Shown: in pieces, positions 27,847 to 36,752 of the stretch
How positions within the stretch are numbered: the first letter of the stretch is position 1
How the letters are laid out: every line of letters starts with the position of its first letter
DNA from: Acidovorax sp. 1608163
GTDB taxonomy: Bacteria > Pseudomonadota > Gammaproteobacteria > Burkholderiales > Burkholderiaceae_C
Assembly (NCBI RefSeq): GCF_003669015.1
Contig: NZ_CP033069.1
Location: 3,172,501-3,236,500 of the forward strand
Direction of reading: 5' to 3'
DNA: 64,000 nt
Position numbers and translations under genes: made by a program
The notes under the pieces: generated by a model
What the model saw: the letters and a program-made list of their open reading frames with translations, nothing else
Databases searched by the model: none
Told to the model about the DNA's origin: nothing

Positions 27847-29073
27847 TCAGGCTGCAGTCGCTGCGGGAACCTTCAACAGCCCATCGGCTTTGAACATGGC
27901 CCGTATGCCACGCACCGCCTGGCGGATGCGGGCCTCGTTCTCGATGAGGGCGAAGCGCACGTACTCGTCACCCTGGTCGCCGAACCCGATGCCCGGCGAC
28001 ACGCACACCTTGGCCTTGTCCAGCAGTTGCCGCGCAAACTCCAGCGAGCCCAGCGCACGGTAAGGCTCAGGGATGCGGGCCCAGATGTACATACTGGCCT
28101 TGGGGCAATCCACAGCCCAGCCGGATTCGGTGAGCCCCTTGTAGAGCACGTCACGGCGGCGCTGGTACTGGGCGGCAATCTCTTTCACGCACTGCTGGTC
28201 TCCCTCCAGCGCGGCGATGGCTGCCACCTGCAAAGGCGTGAAGGTGCCGTAGTCGTGGTAGCTCTTGATGCGCGCGAGCGCGGCCACCAGATCAGGATTG
28301 CCGACCATGAAACCCACGCGCCAGCCGGCCATGTTGTAGCTTTTGGAGAGGGTGAAGAACTCCACCGCCACGTCCTTGGCTCCGGGCACTTCCATGATGC
28401 TGGGGGCGCGGTAGCCGTCGTAGACGATGTCGGCGTACGCCAGGTCGTGCACCACCAGGATGTCGTGCTTCTTGGCCAGGGCGATCACGCGCTCGAAGAA
28501 ACTTAGCTCCACGCACTGCGCGGTGGGGTTGCTGGGAAAGCCAAAGATCATCATCTTGGGCTTGGGGTAGCTGCCGCGAATGGCCTTTTCCAGCTCGGCA
28601 AAAAAGTCCACATCCGGTGCCACGGGCACGCTGCGGATGTCGGCCCCGGCAATCACCGCGCCGTAGATGTGGATGGGATAGCTCGGGTCGGGCACCAGCA
28701 CGGTGTCGCCCCGGTCCAGCGTCGCCAGCATGAGGTGGGCCAGGCCCTCCTTGGAGCCGATGGTGACGATGGCCTCGGTGTCGGGGTTGATGTCCACCGC
28801 GTAGCGGTCTTTGTACCAGTGGCTGATGGCGCGGCGCAGGCGCGGGATGCCCTTGCTGGCGCTGTAGCCGTGGGTGTCGGGCCGCTGGGCCACTTCGGTG
28901 AGCTTGGCGACGATGTGCGGTGGCGTGGCCCCATCGGGGTTGCCCATGCTCATGTCGATGATGTCTTCGCCCCGGCGGCGGGCGGCGAGTTTGAGCTCGG
29001 CCGTGATGTTGAAGACGTAAGGAGGGAGGCGATCAATGCGCGCAAAGCGGCGCTTGCCTTGAGAAGCAGACAT
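27847..29073 (-). CDS. alaC: Alanine transaminase, AlaC-type class I/II aminotransferase
   Basis: A 408-residue PLP-dependent aminotransferase, fold type I. The N-terminus [20 protein letters not shown] and [11 protein letters not shown] are close to AlaC (YfdZ), which makes alanine from pyruvate and glutamate. The PLP lysine is in [15 protein letters not shown], the substrate carboxylate arginine in [15 protein letters not shown]. Length is normal. No biosynthetic partner adjoins it. The alternative is another aspartate-type aminotransferase of the same subfamily. Confidence 0.88.
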   Translation of the reverse strand: MSASQGKRRFARIDRLPPYVFNITAELKLAARRRGEDIIDMSMGNPDGATPPHIVAKLTEVAQRPDTHGYSASKGIPRLRRAISHWYKDRYAVDINPDTEAIVTIGSKEGLAHLMLATLDRGDTVLVPDPSYPIHIYGAVIAGADIRSVPVAPDVDFFAELEKAIRGSYPKPKMMIFGFPSNPTAQCVELSFFERVIALAKKHDILVVHDLAYADIVYDGYRAPSIMEVPGAKDVAVEFFTLSKSYNMAGWRVGFMVGNPDLVAALARIKSYHDYGTFTPLQVAAIAALEGDQQCVKEIAAQYQRRRDVLYKGLTESGWAVDCPKASMYIWARIPEPYRALGSLEFARQLLDKAKVCVSPGIGFGDQGDEYVRFALIENEARIRQAVRGIRAMFKADGLLKVPAATAA

Positions 29074-29217
29074 GCTGGTGAACTTTCACGTAAGCGCCCG
29101 GAACCGTCCGAGCGACGTGGCCAACAATGGGGTTGGCCCGTGTTCACTGTAACGCGCAACCTGGTGGTCGCGCTCGTCCACCGCAGGGATGTCGCAACGC
29201 TGCTACGCCCAATGCCC

Positions 29218-30432
29218 TCAGGCTATGGCGCGTGGGGCACGCCGCTCACTCGCCATAGCCCACGCAAAGATCCCAACGCCGCCCAGGCCCAGCACCACGC
29301 CCACCCAGCCGGTGGACGTCCAGCCCATGTCTGCCGCGATGGACACGCCGCCAAGCCAGGCACCCAGCGCATTGGCTGCATTGAAGGCCGAGTGGTTGAG
29401 TGCAGCGGCCAAGGTCTGCGCGTCGCCAGCCACATCCATCAGGCGGATCTGCAATGCAGGGCCAATAGCGACCACCGTGCCCAAGAAGAAGGTGGCCAGC
29501 GCCGCGCTGATGGGGTGGTGCGCGGCAGGCACGAAGAGCGCCATGACCACGATGGACCACAGCAGCACCTTGCCGATGGCGGGCATCAACGCCTTGTCGG
29601 CCATGCGCGAGCCGACAATGTTGCCCGCCACCATGCCCAGGCCGAACAGCGAGAGCACGAAGGGCATCAACGCCGGTGGCATGCCCGCCACCTCCAGCAG
29701 CGTGGGCTTGATGTAGCTGAACACCGCAAACATGCCACCAAAGCCAATGGCGCCAATGCCCAGCGTGAACCACACCTGCTTGCGCGCCAGCGCGCCCAAC
29801 TCGCGCAGCGGGCTGGCGCCGTGCGATGCGGGCATGTTGGGCACCCACAGGCGCACCATGGCGACGGCGGCCAACGCAATCAAACCAACGAAGACAAACG
29901 CGGCGCGCCAACCAAACACCTCACCCAGCGCCGCAGCGATGGGCACGCCCACCAGCGTTGCGGTGGTGAGCCCTAGCATGACCCAGCCCACGGCCCGCGC
30001 ACGGCGCCCTGGGGGCGCCAGGGCCGCGGCCACCAACGCGGCCACGCCAAAGTAGGTGCCATGGGGCAGGCCGGTGAACAAGCGCATGGCGCTGAGCGAT
30101 GCGTAACCGGGCGCCAGGGCCGATGCGAAGTTGCCCAAGGCGTACACCGCCATCAATGCCATCAGCAACGCCCGCCGCCCCCAGTGGGCACACAGCACCG
30201 CCAGCACTGGTGCACCCACCACCACACCCAGCGCGTAAGCGCTGATCACGTGGCCCGCCTGCGGGATGCTGACACCGATGTCGCGCGCCACCTCAGGCAG
30301 CAGACCCATGATGACGAACTCACCCGTGCCAATGGAGAAGCCCCCTACCCCCAGGGCCAGCACGGCACGCACCAGGGTGCGGTCATCGGTCGGGGTGGAT
30401 GCGAGAGACGTTGAGGGCAAAGGCGCGGTCAT
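29218..30432 (-). CDS. MFS transporter, DHA1 (AraJ-like) family
   Basis: A 404-residue efflux-type transporter with 12 predicted helices. AVLALGVGGFSIGTGEFVIMGLLPEVARDIGVS is the opening typical of AraJ/YdhP-type sugar or drug exporters; the loop motif ALCAHWGRRALLMALM is between helices 2 and 3. I start at the ATG at 30432; the frame is open far upstream but with no membrane character. It is divergent from the dehalogenase-family gene across 260 bases, and is followed after 144 bases by the aminotransferase. Substrate unknown. Confidence 0.9.
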   Translation of the reverse strand: MTAPLPSTSLASTPTDDRTLVRAVLALGVGGFSIGTGEFVIMGLLPEVARDIGVSIPQAGHVISAYALGVVVGAPVLAVLCAHWGRRALLMALMAVYALGNFASALAPGYASLSAMRLFTGLPHGTYFGVAALVAAALAPPGRRARAVGWVMLGLTTATLVGVPIAAALGEVFGWRAAFVFVGLIALAAVAMVRLWVPNMPASHGASPLRELGALARKQVWFTLGIGAIGFGGMFAVFSYIKPTLLEVAGMPPALMPFVLSLFGLGMVAGNIVGSRMADKALMPAIGKVLLWSIVVMALFVPAAHHPISAALATFFLGTVVAIGPALQIRLMDVAGDAQTLAAALNHSAFNAANALGAWLGGVSIAADMGWTSTGWVGVVLGLGGVGIFAWAMASERRAPRAIA

Positions 30433-30692
30433 GGCAAGGGCAACAGCAAAGGAAGGTGGCCCCGAAAGACAGCGGGGCAACACGGGCAACAGACGGGGTT
30501 GGGAGCGGGAAAGAGCGCGAAAAAGAAACAGAGTTACGGGGGTAAACCCGTTTTTTGTAACCATAGCACGCCATCCACAGACTTGCTGGGACAGGGGAAT
30601 GCGTCGCATGGGTGACGGGCAGGCCGGGCAACACGGTCCGTCCATGTCACCATGGCAGCCCCAAAGCCCAGCCCCTTTTGGAAGGACTGCGA

Positions 30693-31421
30693 ATGACGAA
30701 AGCCCCCAGCACAGCCGACACCCTTGCCGACACCGTACAGGTGCTGGCTTTCGACATCTTTGGCACGGTGGTGGATTGGCACGGCAGCATCGTGCGCGAG
30801 ATGCAGACACAGCACCCAAGCGTGGACGGCGATGCCTTTGCTCGGGCCTTGCGCGCTGGCTACCAGCCGGCCATGGCCCGGGTGATGGCGGGTGAGCAAG
30901 GCTGGACGCTGATCGACGACCTGCACCGGGGCATCCTGGAAGAGATTCTTCCGCGCTTTGGTCTGGCGCACCTGTCCGAAGCCGAGCGGCACCACCTCAA
31001 CCGGGTGTGGCACCGCCTGGATGCCTGGGCCGACAGTGTGGAAGGCCTGCAGCGGCTCAAGACCCGGTTCACCATCACCACACTCTCCAACGGCAATATC
31101 GGCCTGCTGACCAACATGGCCAAACGCGCAGGCCTGCCGTGGGATTGCGTGTTGAGTGCGGAGGTCTTCAAAGCCTACAAGCCCGCGCCTGCCACCTACC
31201 TGGGGGTGGCCAAGGTGTTTGACCTTGCCCCGCAACAGGTGGCGCTGGTGGCGGCCCACCATGACGATTTGGCCGCAGCGCGTGCTTGCGGCTTGCGTAC
31301 GGTCTACATCGAGCGGCCCCTGGAGTTTGGTGCCCAGCACATCAAAGACGTGACACCGCAGCCCGGCAACGACCTGCATTGCGCCAATCTGGTTGCCTTG
31401 GCACAGGCGCTGGGCTGCTAG
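30693..31421 (+). CDS. Haloacid dehalogenase type II family hydrolase
   Basis: A 242-residue HAD hydrolase. Motif I is AFDIFGTVVDWHG (nucleophile Asp near residue 21), motif II TTLSNGN, motif III lysine in EVFKAYKPAPATYLG, motif IV VAAHHDDLAAARACG. These match L-2-haloacid dehalogenase-type enzymes more than phosphatases, though in soil proteobacteria many such proteins have other natural substrates. GAAGGA precedes the ATG at 30693. Monocistronic, divergent from the MFS gene. Confidence 0.88.
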   Translation: MTKAPSTADTLADTVQVLAFDIFGTVVDWHGSIVREMQTQHPSVDGDAFARALRAGYQPAMARVMAGEQGWTLIDDLHRGILEEILPRFGLAHLSEAERHHLNRVWHRLDAWADSVEGLQRLKTRFTITTLSNGNIGLLTNMAKRAGLPWDCVLSAEVFKAYKPAPATYLGVAKVFDLAPQQVALVAAHHDDLAAARACGLRTVYIERPLEFGAQHIKDVTPQPGNDLHCANLVALAQALGC

Positions 31422-31484
31422 GGCCCCTCTGCTCGCATCACGGCGCCGCGTGCATCTGCGACCTCAGGCACTGCAGCCCCGGGC

Positions 31485-32600
31485 TTACCCGGCAGCCACC
31501 ATCATCTGCACAAACATCTGCGCACGGGCCTCAAACTCCGCGCTGGTCGAGGTGAACTCCACACCCGCCATAGGATGGGGAGTGTCGGTTTTGAGGGTTA
31601 CGACACGGGCATAGAGGTCTCGGGCCTGGTATTGCACCAAGGTCAGGTCGAAAGACAGGCGCACCTCGCCTTGCAAATCCAGCGGCTCGACCAACTCCAG
31701 CATGGCCCCGTGGTAGCCCATGTCGCGGATCACGGCTTGGGCCACATGGGGCAGGACAACGCCGTCCTGCACGATCTGGTAAGTGCAGGGAATCCGTACC
31801 TCCACCCGGTGGCTGCGTCGGAACTCCTGGCGAGGCACCTTGAGCCTGCGGGTGGGAATGGCCACCAGCTCACGCATGCTGATGGGCTGGCTATAGCCCT
31901 TGACGAACACCTGCATGGGCGCCGTGGCAGACACCAGTCCCCAGCAGCGCTCATAGGTTTCTTCGCTGATCAGCACCTGCCCGCGCAAACTGAAGGCCTG
32001 CAACCTGAAAGCCAGATTGACCAAATCTCCCATCACGGTGAAATGCGAGAACGCATCCGACCCGATGCGCCCGGCCAGCGCCTTGCCCGTGCTCAAGCCA
32101 ATGCCCATGAACACCTGCGGCACCCGGTCGCGCATATGCTCCATGTTCAGGTCACGCATGGCCATTTGCATCTCTACCGCGCACATCACGGCCCGCTGCA
32201 CATCGTCGCTTCGGGGGTTTTCTGCGCCAAAAAACACCTTGATCGCATCGCCCGAGAGCTGGTCGATGGTGCCTTGGTACCGGGTGATGACTTCAATGAG
32301 CTTGGCCAGGCAGCGGTTCAAAGGCTCCAGATCGGCTGCATCAGGGTTTTGGCTGTCCGTCACAGGCCCACCACGCAACTTGGCCCAAAGGACGGTGACG
32401 TCGCGCGAGACCAATGAAAACGCATAGGGTGCCATGCTGGTCTGCGCAGCCAAGCGCAGCGTGGCCGACATCTCCGCCCGGGCCGTAGCGCTGAGCGGGC
32501 TCCCCTTGTCCCGGGAGACCAGGCCATCGAGGTGCTGGAGAACCTCATCGGGGTCAAAGGCAGATGGACCGGTGGTCGAGGCTGTGGTGTCTTTGTCCAT
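31485..32600 (-). CDS. Degenerate class III nucleotide cyclase domain fused to a PilZ domain
   Basis: A 371-residue cytoplasmic protein with two signalling modules. Residues about 60-245 resemble class III adenylate/guanylate cyclases: VTVLWAKLRGG, IDQLSGDAIKVFFGAE, GIGLSTGKALAGRIG, then HFTVMGDLVNLAFRLQ. The first metal-binding Asp, normally in FAD, is Lys (WAK); the second (SGDA) and the transition-state Asn/Arg (VNLAFRLQ) are kept. Residues about 255-365 are PilZ-like: RRSHR supplies the RxxxR motif, but the DxSxxG motif reads DMGYHG, with Gly for Ser. It may therefore bind nucleotides without turning them over. I start at the ATG at 32600. No adjacent partner gene is evident. Confidence 0.8.
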   Translation of the reverse strand: MDKDTTASTTGPSAFDPDEVLQHLDGLVSRDKGSPLSATARAEMSATLRLAAQTSMAPYAFSLVSRDVTVLWAKLRGGPVTDSQNPDAADLEPLNRCLAKLIEVITRYQGTIDQLSGDAIKVFFGAENPRSDDVQRAVMCAVEMQMAMRDLNMEHMRDRVPQVFMGIGLSTGKALAGRIGSDAFSHFTVMGDLVNLAFRLQAFSLRGQVLISEETYERCWGLVSATAPMQVFVKGYSQPISMRELVAIPTRRLKVPRQEFRRSHRVEVRIPCTYQIVQDGVVLPHVAQAVIRDMGYHGAMLELVEPLDLQGEVRLSFDLTLVQYQARDLYARVVTLKTDTPHPMAGVEFTSTSAEFEARAQMFVQMMVAAG

Positions 32601-32759
32601 GGTTGTACTGAAAGCCCATCTGTTGGCACTGCAAACTTGCAATCAAGCGATGGCCGGCCACAAAACGGTGGCGCAGCCCACCGCCGCAGAATAGGCCCGC
32701 CTTGCAGGATGGTCAATATCGTGTTTCTACGTGCCTGTTCGCTCCTGGCAACAGGTCCC

Positions 32760-33590
32760 TCACCCCAGCGGTCTCGCCTCCACGCAGACAAAGTCGCCTG
32801 TTTTCGCATCAAAGTCCCAGCGCTGGGCATGGCGCTGAAGCGGTGCTGGCCCAACGTGCTCCAGGCCCACGGCGGGCACGACGGACTGCACCTGCAGCAC
32901 CACCAAACTATTCGGCTGCCCCCAGCGCAAACGGTGCGACACCGCCGTGCCCGCCTGCATGGACCACAGCCCGGGCAAGGGCTGTGACAGGCCTGGCTGG
33001 TGCACGTGGCCCGAGAGCAGCATGTCCGCCCCCGCCTCGCGCCAGCGCGCCACCGCGGCATCGGCCCCCAGGGGGCGGTGAGATCGGTCCTGCGCGCAGC
33101 GGCCCACCAGAGGGTGGTGGCTGGCCACAATGCACCAGGCGTCATTGGGCGCAGCCAGCAAATCTGCAGCCACCCGGTCGACCTGGCGCGCCGACAGGCT
33201 GCCCCGCTCATGCCGCCAAGGCCGGGTGGTGTTCACCCCCACCACACAAAACGGACCGACCTGGCGCTGCGGCTCCAACTGCGCACCAAACTGTGCGGCA
33301 AAGCGGTCGTAGGCACGTCCCCAGCGCAGCCACCAGGCAAACAGAGGCAAGTCGTGGTTGCCTGCCAGCACCACACGCTCGGGCACGCCCAGCCCCTGGA
33401 TGAAATCATGCGCCTGCGCAAATTGCGTGCGGGTGGCGCGTTGGGTCAGGTCGCCCGACACCACCACCACACGGATCTGCAACGCATGGGCCAGGCGCTG
33501 CACGGCAGCGCACACCTGCGGGTCGTGCGCACCAAAGTGCAGGTCGGACAAATGCATCAGCCGCTGCGGCTGCATAGCGGGTAAATCCAT
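32760..33590 (-). CDS. Calcineurin-like metallophosphoesterase
   Basis: A 276-residue dimetal phosphoesterase. All five motifs are present: SDLHFG (near residue 14), VVSGDLTQRA, LAGNHDL, SHHPL and LSGHVHQP. Lipid A-pathway UDP-diacylglucosamine hydrolases and cyclic-nucleotide phosphodiesterases share this core, so the substrate is open. The ATG at 33590 gives a compact protein and has AGAGGA upstream; a TTG seven codons earlier is possible. It is followed on this strand by nothing close, and preceded by a lipid kinase gene after 92 bases, which with the PAP2 gene suggests lipid phosphate metabolism. Confidence 0.9.
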   Translation of the reverse strand: MDLPAMQPQRLMHLSDLHFGAHDPQVCAAVQRLAHALQIRVVVVSGDLTQRATRTQFAQAHDFIQGLGVPERVVLAGNHDLPLFAWWLRWGRAYDRFAAQFGAQLEPQRQVGPFCVVGVNTTRPWRHERGSLSARQVDRVAADLLAAPNDAWCIVASHHPLVGRCAQDRSHRPLGADAAVARWREAGADMLLSGHVHQPGLSQPLPGLWSMQAGTAVSHRLRWGQPNSLVVLQVQSVVPAVGLEHVGPAPLQRHAQRWDFDAKTGDFVCVEARPLG

Positions 33591-33682
33591 CGCCAAAGAT
33601 TCCTCTGACAAAAGCGATTGCGTGCACCGAGCTTCATGGCTTCGGCGGCAGAGCCACCCTGGACCATGAAGGTTGCTTCACA

Positions 33683-34734
33683 TTAAGCGGTGACCAGCGA
33701 TGGCGCAACGCCCGTGGCGGCAGGCAAAGGCTCCACCGGCGATGCGGGCGTGCGCTCCAGCCTGGTGGGCGCCACCAGCCACAAAGGCCGTGGGTGCAAT
33801 TTGAAGCACAGCGGTGCATCCATGCGCTCACGCTCGCCATCAAACGCCACTTTGACCCGGCCCTTGCGCCAGCCGCTGGGGCTCACGGTCAGCTCAGCGC
33901 AGGCCAGGCTCAGCACGGCGGGGTCTTGCTCCAACTGCCCCAGTGCCGCCCGCCACACAGTGCGCGCCATGGCCCAGCGGCCCTGGGGCTTGAGCAGCAC
34001 CACCGCCAGCTGCCCCCCCTGCGCCACCGACTGCGCCTGGGGCAGCCCCACCTGCTCCAGCTGCAGCGGGTTGTTGCCCACAAACAAAGTGGTTACCTGG
34101 TGCTCTTGTTCGTACACCTGCGCGCCCTGGTGGGTGCGCACCAGCACCCGCCAGCGCCGCCCTGACGATGGCCGCAGCATGCTCCACACCGCCGCGCCCA
34201 TGGCCACCCAGCGCGAGCGGCCAAACCGGCGCGTGGCCTGCTCACGCTCGGCCAGCAGGCGCGGGTACAAGCCCACACTGGCGTTCACCAGAAACACGCG
34301 GTCGTTCACAAAGCCCACCTGCACCGGCCGCAGCTCGCCTGCACGCAGGGCCTGCAGCAGCTGCAGCACGGCCGCCTCGGCATCCATCGCAAGGCCCTGC
34401 TCGCGGCTGAAGTAATTGAAGGTGCCCATCGGCACCACCCCCATGGGCACCCCGGCGCGCAGGGCCGCAGCGGCCACAGCGTTGATGGTGCCATCCCCCC
34501 GGCGGCCACCAGCAGCCCCGCGCTGTCGCGCGCAGCGGCTGCGGCATGGTCGGCCAGTTGCACGATATCGCCCCGCTCGCGCGGCACATGCCACACCACG
34601 GGGTGGTCGCACTGGGCAAAGGCCCCGCTCAGTTGCGAGCGCGCCAGGTCCAGATCCGCCCCCGGGCGCAGGGGCACCACCAGGTGAACGGGGCTTTGGG
34701 CATGGAGCAGCAAGGGGCTTTGAAAATCGGTCAT
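33683..34734 (-). pseudogene. Diacylglycerol kinase-family lipid kinase, interrupted by a one-base frameshift
   Basis: The N-terminal part (ATG at 34734, MTDFQSPLLLHAQSPVHLVV ... SAGLLVAAGG) and the C-terminal part (DGTINAVAAAALRAGVPMG ... ) are in different frames. They meet at a run of six C (plus strand, 34495-34500) that encodes the two glycines of the catalytic GGDGT motif. One more base in that run gives a continuous 350-residue protein with GGDGTIN, MGTFNYFSRE and VFLVNASVGLYPRLL, all typical of bacterial DAGK_cat kinases that phosphorylate diacylglycerol or sphingoid-like lipids. The rest of the gene is intact. It is either a sequencing error in a homopolymer or a slippage mutation in the catalytic motif. 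Confidence 0.82.
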
Positions 34735-35018
34735 GGCAGCGGGCAGGCGTAGGGCCTGCGGAGGGTTCGGAGAGAGACAAGCGCCGCCGGGCGCATACCC
34801 ATGGATGGTGCCCAGCCCCTCGCCCCTTGGCAGCCAGCGCGCTGCGCTGCTGCATGTCAGCAGGCACCTACAAAGGCGCACCGCCCACCCGCCGATACCG
34901 TGCCAGCGGCGGGGAATAGCCTGCCGCAGCCGGGCACTTCGTGTAAAAACACGGCCCTTGCCAGCGCTGCGGCGCTGCCCCCACCCACCTTTGCCGCAAC
35001 CCAAAGAAGAAGCCCCTG
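34735..35018. other. Divergent gap between lipid kinase and PAP2 gene
   Basis: A 284-bp gap between the divergently transcribed genes. I saw no operator dyad or conserved small gene; both genes must have promoters here. Confidence 0.4.
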
Positions 35019-35849
35019 ATGACCCTGGACACCCTGGCCCCCTGGATCGCCCAACACCCCCTACCGCTGTGGCTGTGCGGCATGGCCCTGTGCGCACTGC
35101 TGGGCGGCCTGGCACTGCAAGGCCTGCGGGCACTGCGCCACCAGCAATCGCCCCTGCGCCGCTGGCTGCACCCCGCCAGCGCCACCGCGTTGCTGGTGAT
35201 GGCCATGGCTGCCACCGCCTGCGCGCTGCTGGCAGGCGGTGCGGTGCTGGCCGCCCTGGCCGAGAGCGGGCAGGCCACAGGCACCTGGGGGCGGGTGGAC
35301 GAGGCCATTGCCCACCAACTGCGCACCCAGGCCAGCATGGGGGACCTGCGGTGGTTCGCCACCGTTACCCATCTGGGCGACAGCTGGGTGCTGGCGGCAT
35401 TGACCGTGGCGGTGACAGCAGCGCTGTGGTGGCGCAAGCACCGCCTGCTGGCCGTGGGCTGGTTCGTGGCCATGGCCGGCAACGGGCTGTTGACCAAGAT
35501 CCTCAAAGACGTGTTTGCCCGCGTGCGGCCCGAGCATGTGCACGGCGCAGCCCAGGCCGATGGCTTCAGCTTTCCGAGTGGGCACAGCAGCGCATCCATC
35601 GTGGCCTACGCCATGCTGGCGTATCTGGCAGTGCGGCTGCTGCCCCGGCGCTGGCACCTGCCTGCGGCCTGTACAGCAGGCGCGCTGGTCTTCACCACCG
35701 GTTTCAGCCGCGTGGTGCTGCACGTGCACTACGCCAGCGATGTGCTGGCCGGCTGGCTGCTGGGCGGCACCTGGATGGTATGCACCGTGCTCATCATGGA
35801 CAGCATGGCCCGCTGGCGCGGCGCACCGCCCACGCTGGCCCACCAATAA
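35019..35849 (+). CDS. PAP2-superfamily membrane phosphatase
   Basis: A 276-residue inner-membrane lipid phosphatase with five or six hydrophobic helices. The three acid-phosphatase motifs are complete: KDVFARVRP (near residue 162), PSGHS (near 186) and SRVVLHVHYASD (near 228), whose two histidines form the catalytic centre. The active site should face the periplasm and act on phosphatidic acid, phosphatidylglycerol phosphate or undecaprenyl pyrophosphate. It is divergent from the lipid kinase, with a phosphoesterase beyond, forming a plausible lipid-phosphate gene group. Confidence 0.92.
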   Translation: MTLDTLAPWIAQHPLPLWLCGMALCALLGGLALQGLRALRHQQSPLRRWLHPASATALLVMAMAATACALLAGGAVLAALAESGQATGTWGRVDEAIAHQLRTQASMGDLRWFATVTHLGDSWVLAALTVAVTAALWWRKHRLLAVGWFVAMAGNGLLTKILKDVFARVRPEHVHGAAQADGFSFPSGHSSASIVAYAMLAYLAVRLLPRRWHLPAACTAGALVFTTGFSRVVLHVHYASDVLAGWLLGGTWMVCTVLIMDSMARWRGAPPTLAHQ

Positions 35850-35853
35850 GAGC

Positions 35854-35918
35854 GGCCAACAACACTCAGCGAAGCGGTTCTGGCCAGGCGCTGCGTCGCC
35901 AGGGAAGTTTTGTTGGCC
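35854..35918. terminator. Possible bidirectional terminator
   Basis: GGCCAACAA and TTGTTGGCC form a nine-bp outer stem around an inner CTGGC/GCCAG hairpin, in the gap between the convergent PAP2 and urtE genes. There is no long T-run, so factor-independent action is uncertain. Confidence 0.4.
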
Positions 35919-35940
35919 ACTGTAAAAGCGAAGGCCGGCT

Positions 35941-36633
35941 TCAAATGGCCACGAGGTTGCGGATGCCCTTGGCCTCCATCTCGCTGCCAGGACCGCGTGC
36001 AATGACTTCGCCGCGCTCCATCACCAGGTAGTCGTCGGCCAGCTCCTGCGCAAAGTCGTAGTACTGCTCGCACAGCAAGATCGCCATCTCCCCCTGGTCC
36101 GCCAGCATGCGAATCACCCGGCCGATGTCTTTGATGATGCTGGGCTGGATGCCTTCGGTGGGCTCATCCAAGATGAGCAAACGCGGGCCGGGCGCCAGCG
36201 CGCGGGCGATGGCCAGTTGCTGTTGTTGGCCACCCGACAGGTCGCCGCCCCGGCGCTTGAGCATCTGCTTGAGCACGGGGAAGAGTTCATACAGGTGCGG
36301 GGGCACGGGGGTGGAGCCACTTTTGTACGCCAAGCCCATGCGCAGGTTTTCTTCCACCGTCAGACGCCCGAAAATTTCGCGACCCTGGGGGACGAAACCG
36401 ATGCCTGCGCGGGCACGGTCGTAGGGGGTGGCCTTGTCGATGGGTTGGCCGTCGAAGGCAATGGAGCCGCTTTTGATGGGCACCAGGCCCATGAGGCTTT
36501 TGAGCAGCGTGGTTTTACCCACGCCGTTGCGGCCGAGCAGGACGGTGACTTTGCCGGGGGTGGCGGTGAGGCTCACGTCGCGCAGGATGTGGGAGCCGCC
36601 GTAGTACTGGTTGATGTTTTGGACGGTGAGCAT
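35941..36633 (-). CDS. urtE: Urea ABC transporter ATP-binding subunit UrtE
   Basis: A 230-residue LivF-type ATPase of the urea importer. It starts MLTVQNINQYYGGSHILRDV as UrtE proteins do; Walker A GRNGVGKTT, signature LSGGQQQQ and Walker B LLILDEPTEGIQPSII follow. It is the last urt gene but is separated from urtD by about 1 kb of repeats, whereas these genes are normally adjacent. Transcription through that island, or a local promoter, is needed for it to be made with the rest. Confidence 0.95.
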   Translation of the reverse strand: MLTVQNINQYYGGSHILRDVSLTATPGKVTVLLGRNGVGKTTLLKSLMGLVPIKSGSIAFDGQPIDKATPYDRARAGIGFVPQGREIFGRLTVEENLRMGLAYKSGSTPVPPHLYELFPVLKQMLKRRGGDLSGGQQQQLAIARALAPGPRLLILDEPTEGIQPSIIKDIGRVIRMLADQGEMAILLCEQYYDFAQELADDYLVMERGEVIARGPGSEMEAKGIRNLVAI

Positions 36634-36651
36634 GGTGGTTTTATGGGTGTT

Positions 36652-36700
36652 TTGGGCTCTAGCGCATGTATATCAAGCGCTGGCCGCTATTGTTTTTGAA
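36652..36700 (-). repeat. Dispersed palindromic repeat, copy 4
   Basis: Immediately upstream of urtE. On the minus strand it reads AATAGCGGCCAGCGCTTGAT then ATGCGCTAGAGCCCAAAA. More diverged than the other copies, with a shorter pairing. Confidence 0.65.
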
Positions 36701-36752
36701 GCGCTTCGTGTGCTTGCTCAGAGGCAGTCCGGATGTGTTGAGCACAAACCAA

